Assembly: GCA_964421575.1 (NCBI GenBank)
Contig: CAYQXI010000114.1
Coordinates: 1 to 29,009, forward strand
Origin: JAAOZN01 sp964421575
Lineage (GTDB): Archaea; Thermoproteota; Nitrososphaeria; Nitrososphaerales; JAAOZN01
DNA: 29,009 bases
Direction: 5' to 3'
A model generated the notes under the pieces. The model was not told the DNA's origin. It saw only the letters and a program-made list of their open reading frames with translations, and did no database searches. The position numbers were made by a program, and so were the translations under genes. Positions 1 through 6,998 of the stretch are shown one piece after another. Position 1 is the stretch's first letter, and each line of letters starts with the position of its first letter.

Positions 1-87
1 TCGCTCGTATGCTCTCCTTGAGCGCGCTGGTTTCCTTCTACCGCCTGTAATCTTCCTCTTAAGTAGGTTCTCTACCGCCTTCACCAT
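1..87 (-). CDS. rps8e: Ribosomal protein S8e, N-terminal part (runs off the left edge)
   Basis: Only the first 29 codons are in the window. The frame stays open to base 1 and reads MVKAVENLLKRKITGG followed by RRKPARSRRAYER. The TGGRR(K/R)P..RR.YE pattern is the conserved, basic N-terminus of archaeal and eukaryotic S8e, a small-subunit ribosomal protein. The ATG at 87 is followed directly by GTG, so either may be the start. The upstream GGGAGGAG is 1-2 bases from the ATG and would suit the GTG (84) slightly better. A TATA-like element sits about 40 bases upstream. The gene follows scpB in the same direction but appears to have its own promoter in the 61-base gap. Identification is from motif memory over a short stretch, but the match is specific. 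Confidence 0.8.
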   Translation of the reverse strand, partial: MVKAVENLLKRKITGGRRKPARSRRAYER

Positions 88-122
88 GCTCCTCCCACAG
101 CAGACAAGACTCTCCTAATTTA

Positions 123-134
123 GGATATAAAAGG
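123..134 (-). promoter_or_regulatory. TATA-type promoter of rps8e
   Basis: On the minus strand this reads CCTTTTATATCC, a good archaeal TATA box. With the usual spacing of about 26 bases, transcription would start near 102. That leaves a leader of about 15 bases holding the GGGAGGAG ribosome binding site before the start codon at 87 or 84. It lies in the gap after the scpB stop, so the ribosomal gene need not depend on the smc operon. Confidence 0.5.
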
Positions 135-148
135 TTGTAGGATTCCAG

Positions 149-682
149 CTATATCAGCTTCATAGCCTTCGCTTGCAGTTCTTTCTTAAGCTGCTCCACA
201 TCTGGGCTTAGACCGAAGTATTCTGCGAAGGCTGGTGTGGTTCGGTAGACCTTCGTCTTCCCCGACGGTTCTCCTTCTATGAACCCCATCTGCTCGAGCT
301 GCTTTATATGCTGATAGACCTGTGGTCCACGCTTCTCAGCAAGATCCTGTGACGTGATCGGTTGGAAGAAGGCTATGTATGAAAGCGTCTTTAGGACTGA
401 CTGCGAGAGAAGCGGTTTCATAGAGAAGCGCTTAGCAATCTTAGCAAACTGGGGCTTCAGCTGCATCGCAAATCTGTTCCCCGAGTACTCAACTATCTGT
501 ATAGCGTGCTCAGGGGAATTATAAGACTGCATAAGGGAGCGCGCCAGTCTAATCGCCTTCCTCTTCGAAGTAAATCCAGCAGCTTTAGCGAGCTCCTCAG
601 CAGATAAAGGTCTACCAGACACATAGAGCGCCGCTTCTATCCTAGCCTTAGCTTCAACCTCGTCAGACAAACCCTTGTGCAC
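149..682 (-). CDS. scpB: Segregation and condensation protein B (ScpB)
   Basis: Kleisin-associated subunit of the prokaryotic SMC-ScpAB condensin, which organises and separates chromosomes. It is 177 residues, the usual size for ScpB. Two winged-helix domains can be placed roughly at residues 8-80 (ARIEAALYVSGRPLSAEELA is the typical ScpB opening) and 88-155 (LKTLSYIAFFQPITSQDLAEKRG, then a QMGFIEGE wing). The chosen start is GTG at 682, which overlaps the end of scpA by 20 bases. A TTG four codons further in (670) would reduce the overlap to 8 and cannot be excluded. No separate ribosome binding site is obvious, so translation is probably coupled to scpA. It is the last gene of the smc-scpA-scpB operon. 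Confidence 0.9.
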   Translation of the reverse strand: MHKGLSDEVEAKARIEAALYVSGRPLSAEELAKAAGFTSKRKAIRLARSLMQSYNSPEHAIQIVEYSGNRFAMQLKPQFAKIAKRFSMKPLLSQSVLKTLSYIAFFQPITSQDLAEKRGPQVYQHIKQLEQMGFIEGEPSGKTKVYRTTPAFAEYFGLSPDVEQLKKELQAKAMKLI

Positions 683-1307
683 CGGTGATCAAAAGGTCTT
701 CCTCAAGCTGTTCTAAAAAGACTACGCCATCAGACGCCAGAAAGAGTAGGAAGATGAATACCCTAGCCGCCTCGACAAGATCCTTACCTTTAATCAGTGT
801 CGAGAAGAGGATAGGCCCGCTCTTTAGCATCTCTAGCAGCGAAGCCTTAAATGGCTCAAGGCTCTCTCTAAGTCGGTTTATGAATTGGTCGATTTCAAAC
901 GCTGGTTCTCTACTTACAGGTTTTGGTCGCTCGGGTTCGGTTCGGGTTGTGATCTCCTCTATTAGCCTCTGTAAGGCTGCTATCAGATCTTCTACTGACG
1001 TTGTGTGTAGCTCGTATCTTATGGGCATCGAGAGTAGGAAGGGTATATCGCCTATGTCAACTGGTCTCTTCTCTTCGCTCATCTTTTCGGTGAGGAAGAG
1101 TGCTTCAACCTTTAGGCGGTAGATTAGTGCTGAGGATAAGGCTGCCGAGCCGCAGAGCCGAAGATCCAAACTCTCCAGCTTAGATATGACGTTAAGGAAG
1201 AGGTTTAAGAGGTATGCTATATCGATCCTCCAAGGCTTCTGCTTCCTTATAAGATCTGGGTTGACCAGTATGTTAAGCGGTTCCTTTGCTATCGCTTCTT
1301 TACTCAA
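663..1307 (-). CDS. scpA: Segregation and condensation protein A (ScpA, kleisin)
   Basis: Kleisin that bridges the two SMC heads. The protein is 214 residues, somewhat shorter than many bacterial ScpA proteins (about 240-270), but both ends are present. The N-terminal SMC-neck-binding region includes PWRIDIAYLLNLFLNVI (about residues 25-42), followed by RLCGSAALSSALIYRLKVEALF. The C-terminal winged helix that binds the SMC cap is around 160-210 (GPILFSTLIKGKDLVEAARVFIFLL, written in pieces: GPILFSTLI, then AARVFIFLLFLASDG). The start is TTG at 1307, overlapping the TGA stop of smc by four bases (TTGA), so translation is likely coupled. The middle is charged and rich in E, R and P, as expected for the linker. 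The neighbours smc and scpB settle the identity. Confidence 0.88.
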   Translation of the reverse strand: MSKEAIAKEPLNILVNPDLIRKQKPWRIDIAYLLNLFLNVISKLESLDLRLCGSAALSSALIYRLKVEALFLTEKMSEEKRPVDIGDIPFLLSMPIRYELHTTSVEDLIAALQRLIEEITTRTEPERPKPVSREPAFEIDQFINRLRESLEPFKASLLEMLKSGPILFSTLIKGKDLVEAARVFIFLLFLASDGVVFLEQLEEDLLITGAQGFV

Positions 1308-4300
1308 CTCTTCGCAGCCACCTCTATACTCGGTCTATACTTAACAACATTCGATACACCCTTAACCATGTATACACCATACACCGTGTCAGCTTTCGCC
1401 AAGAAAGTATCTCTTAGTGAGATAGCGATTATCTGGGCTTTCTGTGCTCTCTCCTTCAGCAGCGCCGCGACCTTCTCAGCATTAACAGCGTCCAAGTGAG
1501 CATCAATCTCATCAAATAAGTAGAATGGCGAAGGGTAGACCGCTTGTATCGCAAGTATAAACGAGACCGCCGCGACCGTCTTCTCACCCCCACTAACCGT
1601 GCTCGATTCTCTAGGTAGTTTGTTGGGGAACTGGGTCATCAAGAATACCCCGCTACCAAATATATCGTCAGGGTTCTCAATTTCAAGCCAAGCTGAGCCT
1701 CCTGTGATCTTTGAGAAGACTGTGCGTAGCTCTCGATCTATCTTCTCGAAGGTGTTCATAAAAACCTTCCTCTTCTCAGCCTCAACCTTCTCGATGAACT
1801 CGATGATCTTATCCCTCTCGACCTCAAGCTGGTTTCTTCGCTCGGAGAGGTTCTTGTAACCTATGTAGGTCTCCTTGTACTGAGTGTCTGCTAGAAGATT
1901 AACCTGCCCCCTGAGCTCCTCATACTCTTCACTCAGCCCCTTCAGCAGCTCATCTACACCATCAAAGTACTCTAGTGGATCGGTGTAGCCGTAGATCGCG
2001 AGTTCACTAAGGTACCTATTTTCAGCATCAGCGAGCATCTCAAGGTTTCTGTTATTCAACAGAAGCTCCTTCTCAACGATACTAATAGAGCGCCGCAGCG
2101 CTTCTTCTTGAGATCTAAGATGCTTGAGCTTACTCTCATACTCCTCTAGCAAAGCCCTACTCTGCTTCGACTGCTGGAGCAGAGTAGCCTCTTCCTCTCT
2201 AAGGGCTTGTAGCTCTTGGGATATGGATCTTAGCCTCTCTTCAGAAGATTTTATGAATGTGTCTAGCTCTTTCGCCTCGGTTGAACACTTTTCCAGCTTC
2301 TGTTCTATATCTTGTATGCTTGGTATCAGCCTATACTCTAAATCACCCTTCTTCTTCGCTAATGTTGTTAGATGCTCTCTGATCTGAACTGCCAGATCTT
2401 CTACAATCTTCTGCTTTGCTGCGATTTCTTCAGCTGTTGCTCTCTCCTCTTCTGTAGGGATCTTTGCTGAAAGCTCTTTTATCCTTTCGTCGATCGTTTT
2501 TAGCATCGACTCTACTCTCCCGATAGTTTGGAGCTTTCTGTCTATCCGCCTACGCATCGTCTCGATTCTCTGCTCCTCTACTGTGATTCTTCGCTTTACC
2601 TTATTCCCGAGCTTAGTGTATCTTTCTACGGCTTTTGAGAGGGCTGCTGCTTCAGCCTCTATCCGCTCAACTTTGATCTTCTTCTTAATCTCCTCATCTT
2701 TAAGTCGAGCTAACTCTTTATCGAGGGCTGCTAGACCGGCTTTACGCTTCTTAATCATCTCTCTTAAGGCTTGGAGGGCTTTAGCGACCTCCTCTTTACC
2801 CGATTTGTCTCCCAGCATAGTAGATAGAGCCTCTAGCCTATCTAAGAACCCTATTGCGAAGCCTCTACACATTGGTTCAAACACCAAGCCTTGTGGAGTT
2901 ACAGCGCGTAGCCCTTGCTGTGAAGCTAAGTAAGCGTATCTTGGCGACTCCGCTAAAACCACATCTCCCAGTATAAAGTTCACCAAGCCTCTGAAACTTG
3001 GATCACAATCTACATACTCTACTAACGCTCCTAAGATCCCTTCAAGCATAGGCGGCTTTATCGCCTCGTGGTCTGAAACCTCCGCTAGGGGTAGGAGTTT
3101 AAGCTTCTTGATCTTGAGTTTTTTGGCAACCTCCACCACTTTAAGCATCGCTTTAACATCAGCTACTACGAGCGCTTCGCCCCATTCATCAACAGCAGCC
3201 AAGATCGCAGCTTTATATTCGTCTTTAAATGAGATCAGTTCCCTAAACCTACCTATTACCCCTTCCACCGCCCCATCCTTTGCTGCTTGAATCAGAAGGT
3301 TAACCGATACCTCCTCTGGAGCAAGCTTCTCTACAGTTGAGTGTTGAGCGTCTAGTTGTAGGAGCTTCTTGCTAGCCCGCTCCAGCACCTCTAAAGCCGC
3401 TTCGACCTCTTTTTCGACAGTCTCCCTCCTTTTTGCGAGCGCCTCAGCCTCCTCTTTTAATTGAGTTAGACTTCTCTCTTCACTCTCTTTAAACTGAAGA
3501 ATCTGGCTTAGGTTCTGCTCGAGGTTGCTTAGCGTCTCTAAGAAGCTTGCTGACCTCTCCTTTATGCTCTTCAGATTCTCTTCAAGCATACTCATCTTCT
3601 GCTTCTCCAGTTCTACCTGCGCCGTAAGCTCGGTTAAGCGAGATGTAAGTTTATTCTGCCCAGTTCTTAGCCTCTCGATTCTGTCGGTCAGTGTTTTTGT
3701 CACTTGCTGCAGCCTCTCCTTCTCTCTTTGTAGATGGGTTATGCTCTTCTCAAGAATCGCTTTTTTACCCTCAAGCTCTTTTAGCTTCTGTTCGTCTTCT
3801 TCGATCCGCTTCTTTAACGCCTCTTTTTCAGCAAGTAGGATTTGCAGCTCCTCCTTTAATCTAGGTAGCGTCTCCTCTATCTCAAGGACTCTAAGCGATG
3901 CCTTCGCCTTCTCGCTCCTAACCCTCTCCTCCTCATAAAGAAGCTTACCTATCTGAGACCGCACTTCTACAAGCCTTCCACCCGATGTGTCAACAACCGT
4001 AGTTAGGAAGTTCTTCTTCTCCTCCTCCACTTTAGCTATCTCAGCCCTAAGATCATTTAGCCTACTGTTAAGTTCCTGCAGCCTAGCGGAGTTCTCTCTG
4101 GCTTTGGCCTCTTCCTCTTTCTTCCTCTTTCTAGCTAAGTCGATGTTTCTTGAGGCTATAAGCGCTTTAACCCATCTTATCTCATCTTCAAGGTGCCTTA
4201 GTCGGAGCTGATCGTTCCTCTCACCCTCTAGAGAATACACCCTGTGCTCTATCTCACCTATACGCGCCATAGCGACCTGCAGCTTCATATCCGCCTCTTG

Positions 4301-4843
4301 GAGCTGCCTAAGGGCTTCCGCCTTCTTTGCGTCGAAAGGCGATACGCCAGCAATATCCTCTATCAGCTTCCTTTTTTCATCAGGGAGCATCTCCGAGATG
4401 TGCATAACCATACCTTGAGGGACTATATTGAACCCCTCATGAGTGATTAATGCTAAGTCAAGTATCTCGATAACAACATTACGCGAAGTCTTCTTACCGT
4501 TCAGATAATATGCACTTTCACCTTTTTGATCCATCTCCCTAGTTATAGTGACAGTTTCTGAGTCGATGGGGATGGATTTGTCGCTGTTGTCGAAGACCAC
4601 CGTAACCCTTGTAGAGGGAGGCTTGGTTTCGCCGCCATCATATATCAACGAAGATAGTTTATTGACTCTGAGCACCTTTGGGCTGTTTTCACCTAACGCA
4701 AAAAGTATAGCATCTATTATGTTACTCTTACCGCCTCCATTAGGACCAGTTATAGCTGTTAACCCGGGCTCGAATTTTAAAGAGACGGTCTTCTCACCAA
4801 AGGACTTGAATCCTCTGATCTCAATCCTCTTTATGAAAGCCAT
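1304..4843 (-). CDS. smc: Chromosome segregation ATPase SMC
   Basis: Structural maintenance of chromosomes ATPase, 1179 residues, full family length. The N-terminal Walker A is GPNGGGKS at residues 33-40. A first long coiled coil covers about 165-500, a hinge about 510-640 (KDGAVEGVIGRFRELISF onward), and a second coiled coil about 670-1020. The C-terminal head has the ABC signature VSGGEK at 1083-1088 and Walker B FYLFDEIDAHLD, with the catalytic acidic pair D1111/E1112. Walker A has Gly where many SMCs have Ser in GPNGSGKS. The start is ATG at 4843, matching the family N-terminus FIKRIEIRGFKSF. GAGG lies directly before it, giving little spacing, and a TATA-like element lies at 4883-4890. 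First gene of smc-scpA-scpB, divergent from the flavin reductase gene. Confidence 0.97.
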   Translation of the reverse strand: MAFIKRIEIRGFKSFGEKTVSLKFEPGLTAITGPNGGGKSNIIDAILFALGENSPKVLRVNKLSSLIYDGGETKPPSTRVTVVFDNSDKSIPIDSETVTITREMDQKGESAYYLNGKKTSRNVVIEILDLALITHEGFNIVPQGMVMHISEMLPDEKRKLIEDIAGVSPFDAKKAEALRQLQEADMKLQVAMARIGEIEHRVYSLEGERNDQLRLRHLEDEIRWVKALIASRNIDLARKRKKEEEAKARENSARLQELNSRLNDLRAEIAKVEEEKKNFLTTVVDTSGGRLVEVRSQIGKLLYEEERVRSEKAKASLRVLEIEETLPRLKEELQILLAEKEALKKRIEEDEQKLKELEGKKAILEKSITHLQREKERLQQVTKTLTDRIERLRTGQNKLTSRLTELTAQVELEKQKMSMLEENLKSIKERSASFLETLSNLEQNLSQILQFKESEERSLTQLKEEAEALAKRRETVEKEVEAALEVLERASKKLLQLDAQHSTVEKLAPEEVSVNLLIQAAKDGAVEGVIGRFRELISFKDEYKAAILAAVDEWGEALVVADVKAMLKVVEVAKKLKIKKLKLLPLAEVSDHEAIKPPMLEGILGALVEYVDCDPSFRGLVNFILGDVVLAESPRYAYLASQQGLRAVTPQGLVFEPMCRGFAIGFLDRLEALSTMLGDKSGKEEVAKALQALREMIKKRKAGLAALDKELARLKDEEIKKKIKVERIEAEAAALSKAVERYTKLGNKVKRRITVEEQRIETMRRRIDRKLQTIGRVESMLKTIDERIKELSAKIPTEEERATAEEIAAKQKIVEDLAVQIREHLTTLAKKKGDLEYRLIPSIQDIEQKLEKCSTEAKELDTFIKSSEERLRSISQELQALREEEATLLQQSKQSRALLEEYESKLKHLRSQEEALRRSISIVEKELLLNNRNLEMLADAENRYLSELAIYGYTDPLEYFDGVDELLKGLSEEYEELRGQVNLLADTQYKETYIGYKNLSERRNQLEVERDKIIEFIEKVEAEKRKVFMNTFEKIDRELRTVFSKITGGSAWLEIENPDDIFGSGVFLMTQFPNKLPRESSTVSGGEKTVAAVSFILAIQAVYPSPFYLFDEIDAHLDAVNAEKVAALLKERAQKAQIIAISLRDTFLAKADTVYGVYMVKGVSNVVKYRPSIEVAAKS

Positions 4844-4882
4844 CCTCGCTCTTGGTCTTCTAACTCATAGTAGAGGAATAGG

Positions 4883-4890
4883 AATTTAAG
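4883..4890 (-). promoter_or_regulatory. Probable TATA element of the smc operon
   Basis: The minus strand reads CACTTAAATTCC here. A start of transcription about 26 bases downstream, near 4860, would leave a leader of about 17 bases before the smc ATG. It is the best candidate in the 225-base gap between the divergent smc and flavin reductase genes, but the match is imperfect. Confidence 0.35.
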
Positions 4891-5068
4891 TGTGATGGCT
4901 AACTTTCACTTCACCTCTTAGTTTGAATAAATGAAGTGTTATGATTCTTCGAAGGAACTCCAGAAAGACCTCATAATTTATATTCATTCGGTATTCAACA
5001 TTATTTTTCCTCGACTTCTTTATAGATCAAACCTTTTATCTTAGTGCAAATATATTAAGTTTTCTGAT

Positions 5069-5614
5069 TTGAAGGAAGAAGTACCACTTAACTCAGCTTT
5101 ACGCCTTATGCATCCAAGACCTACTGTGTTGGTGAGCTGTGCCTACGCTGGCATATCTAATATCATAACCTTAGCTTGGTCTACCCCTCTCTCCCACGAT
5201 CCCCCTCTATTAGGAATCGCGGTGGGGCCGGAGCGCTATAGTCACGACATCATTGCAAAATCTGGGGAATTCGTGGTCAACATCCCCACGATGGACCTAA
5301 TTAAGCAGACTATATTCTGTGGCGAACGCTCTGGGCGTGAGGTTGATAAGTTTAAGGAAACGAACCTAACACCTATACCCTCTCTAAAGGTTAACGCACC
5401 CTCTATACTAGAATGTGTAGCGCATCTAGAGTGTAAAGTTGTGCAAAGCGTCCGCACAGGAGACCATACGTTCTTCGTGGGCGAGGTGGTAGCAGCAAGA
5501 GTTAACCAAGGTATGTTCAAAAGAACCTTCGACCCAACAAAGGTTCAGATAATACTGCACCTAGGCGGCAGAGACTTCACCACTAGCGAGCGTAAATTAT
5601 GTAAGGTAACATAA
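5069..5614 (+). CDS. Flavin reductase-like FMN-binding protein
   Basis: A 181-residue protein of the flavin reductase-like/FMN-binding split-barrel family (the DIM6/NTAB type, COG1853). Seen: LRLMHPRPTVLVSCAY near the N-terminus, then AWSTPLSHDPPLLGIAVGP, GEFVVNIPT at about residues 65-75, and FCGERSGREVDKF, all typical of this fold. The C-terminal part has the usual HTFFVGEVVAARV strand. Such proteins bind FMN and serve as NAD(P)H:flavin reductases or as redox partners; the substrate cannot be told from sequence. The start is TTG at 5069, chosen because the segment before the in-frame ATG at 5108 (VPLNSALRL) is conserved in the family. There is no clear ribosome binding site. A TATA-like ACCTTTTATC at 5031-5040 would give a nearly leaderless transcript. 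Divergent from smc. Confidence 0.8.
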   Translation: MKEEVPLNSALRLMHPRPTVLVSCAYAGISNIITLAWSTPLSHDPPLLGIAVGPERYSHDIIAKSGEFVVNIPTMDLIKQTIFCGERSGREVDKFKETNLTPIPSLKVNAPSILECVAHLECKVVQSVRTGDHTFFVGEVVAARVNQGMFKRTFDPTKVQIILHLGGRDFTTSERKLCKVT

Positions 5615-5740
5615 CCCGAGTAAGCTCAGCTCACCAGAATTTTTTCTGTTAAGGGTTAAACTATAATGACCCATTTTGGATCAAGCTTTCAAATTCAGGG
5701 AAGATAGCTCTAAATAGAGACCTTTATAGGCTAAGGTGGG

Positions 5741-6208
5741 TTGAGAGAATTAAGGGTTTTTCAAATCGGGTTAGGTGCCGTGGGGTTAGAGATCGTTAAA
5801 CCCGCATCGAAGAAGAGTGGATTGAAGATAGTGGACTGTGTAAAAGAGGGGGCGAACGTAATCTCCACTTGCGAAGAGTTATCTTACCCATTCTACAAGC
5901 ACCCTGAGTTAGCGAAAAATCTTGACCACCTTGCAAAGAATAACAGAGTCCGCATACTCGGCACAGGAATAAACCCAGTTTTCCTCATGGATACCATAGT
6001 CACACTCCTCACAACAGTCTGCCAAGAAGTTAAAAGCATACTCGTGGAGCGTGTTATCGATGCTTCACAGCGAAGGCAAGCCTTCCAGAGGAAGATTGGT
6101 GTAGCGCATACTGAAGAAGAGTTCAAATCTAAGATCGTGGGGAAAGAGATATCGGGACACCTTGTGCTTAAGACCATGAGTGATCTACAACCCCTATCCT
6201 ATAAGTGA
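5741..6208 (+). pseudogene. Truncated diaminopentanoate dehydrogenase / dihydrodipicolinate reductase-like gene
   Basis: The open frame codes for 155 residues, whereas members of this NAD(P)-binding family (2,4-diaminopentanoate dehydrogenase, DapB N-terminal-like) have about 330-350. Residues 5-30 keep the first Rossmann strand and turn (VFQIGLGAVGLEIVK). From about residue 35 the protein jumps straight to the middle segment GANVISTCEELSYPF, then ILGTGINPVFLMDTI and RVIDASQRRQAFQRKIG. The roughly 80 residues that normally lie between are absent without loss of frame. The C-terminal domain is also missing: after KEISGHLVLK the sequence no longer resembles the family and soon stops. The start is TTG at 5741 after AAGGTGGG. 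An internal deletion plus loss of the C-terminal half argues for a decayed gene. A short repurposed protein is less likely. cofE begins 12 bases later. Confidence 0.7.
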
Positions 6209-6220
6209 GGCGGAAAGGAG

Positions 6221-6967
6221 TTGGCGATCTCCATCTACCCGATAACTGGGTTAGGCGAAATCGGAGAAGGTGTTAGGTTAGGTGAGGCTATAGCTGGAGC
6301 GTTAGCGAGGAACAATCTAACCGTCTTGAAAGGCGATATAATAGTGGTCACCTCAAAAGCGGTTTCAAAGGCTGAAGGTAGGCTCGTCAGACTCGATGGG
6401 GTAAAGCCATCACCAAAAGCGGTGAAGCTAGCACGACGCTTAAATAAAGATCCTAGAATCGTGGAGCTGATTCTAAAAGAGAGTAGGAGGGTCTTGAGGG
6501 TTGAGCGCGGCATAATAATAACAAGGACCAAGCACGGGATAGTCTGCGCCAACTCCGGAGTAGACCAATCTAATGTGCCCGAAGGGTACGCAGCCCTCCT
6601 ACCTAAAGACCCAGATCGCTCGGCTGAGAAGATAGCTGAGCAGATAGAGGCGAGGACTGGCGTGAAACCAGCTGTAATAATAACCGACACATACGGCAGA
6701 CCTTGGCGCAGAGGGCAAGTTCAGTTCGCTATAGGTGTCTATGGTCTTAACCCCATCTTAGATTACAGAGGCAAACCAGACACATATGGTAGGGTGTTGA
6801 AGGTCACCGAGATAGCGGTCGCTGACGAACTCGCTTCAGCCGCCGAGCTCGTGATGGGTAAGACAAAGATGTGCCCAGCCGCCCTTATAAGAGGGTACGG
6901 ATACGAGGTCGGGTTTGTGGGCGCTAAGTATCTTATAAGGCCGCTGAAGGAAGACCTATTCAAATAA
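6221..6967 (+). CDS. cofE: Coenzyme F420-0:L-glutamate ligase
   Basis: CofE adds gamma-linked glutamates to coenzyme F420-0 using GTP and divalent metal, completing the deazaflavin cofactor. It is 248 residues, the normal length of archaeal CofE. Family segments seen: GDIIVVTSKAVSKAEGRLV (about 40-58), GIVCANSGVDQSNVPEG (about 107-123), IITDTYGRPWRRGQVQFAIG (about 152-171), LDYRGKPDTYGR and ADELASAAELVMGK. The start is TTG at 6221, with GGAG directly against it; family length and the IYPITGLGEI opening support this start. It shows that the host makes F420. It sits 12 bases after the truncated reductase pseudogene and 31 bases before the helicase, on the same strand, and may be co-transcribed with both. 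Confidence 0.93.
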   Translation: MAISIYPITGLGEIGEGVRLGEAIAGALARNNLTVLKGDIIVVTSKAVSKAEGRLVRLDGVKPSPKAVKLARRLNKDPRIVELILKESRRVLRVERGIIITRTKHGIVCANSGVDQSNVPEGYAALLPKDPDRSAEKIAEQIEARTGVKPAVIITDTYGRPWRRGQVQFAIGVYGLNPILDYRGKPDTYGRVLKVTEIAVADELASAAELVMGKTKMCPAALIRGYGYEVGFVGAKYLIRPLKEDLFK

Positions 6968-6998
6968 GATTTTATTGAACGATGGATAAACAGTCGTT

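Noticed and set aside
685..1122. Plus-strand open frame of 145 codons opposite scpA
   Set aside because: It is serine-rich antisense of a clear ScpA gene, with no family match. Several similar frames opposite smc (1599-4889) were rejected for the same reason.
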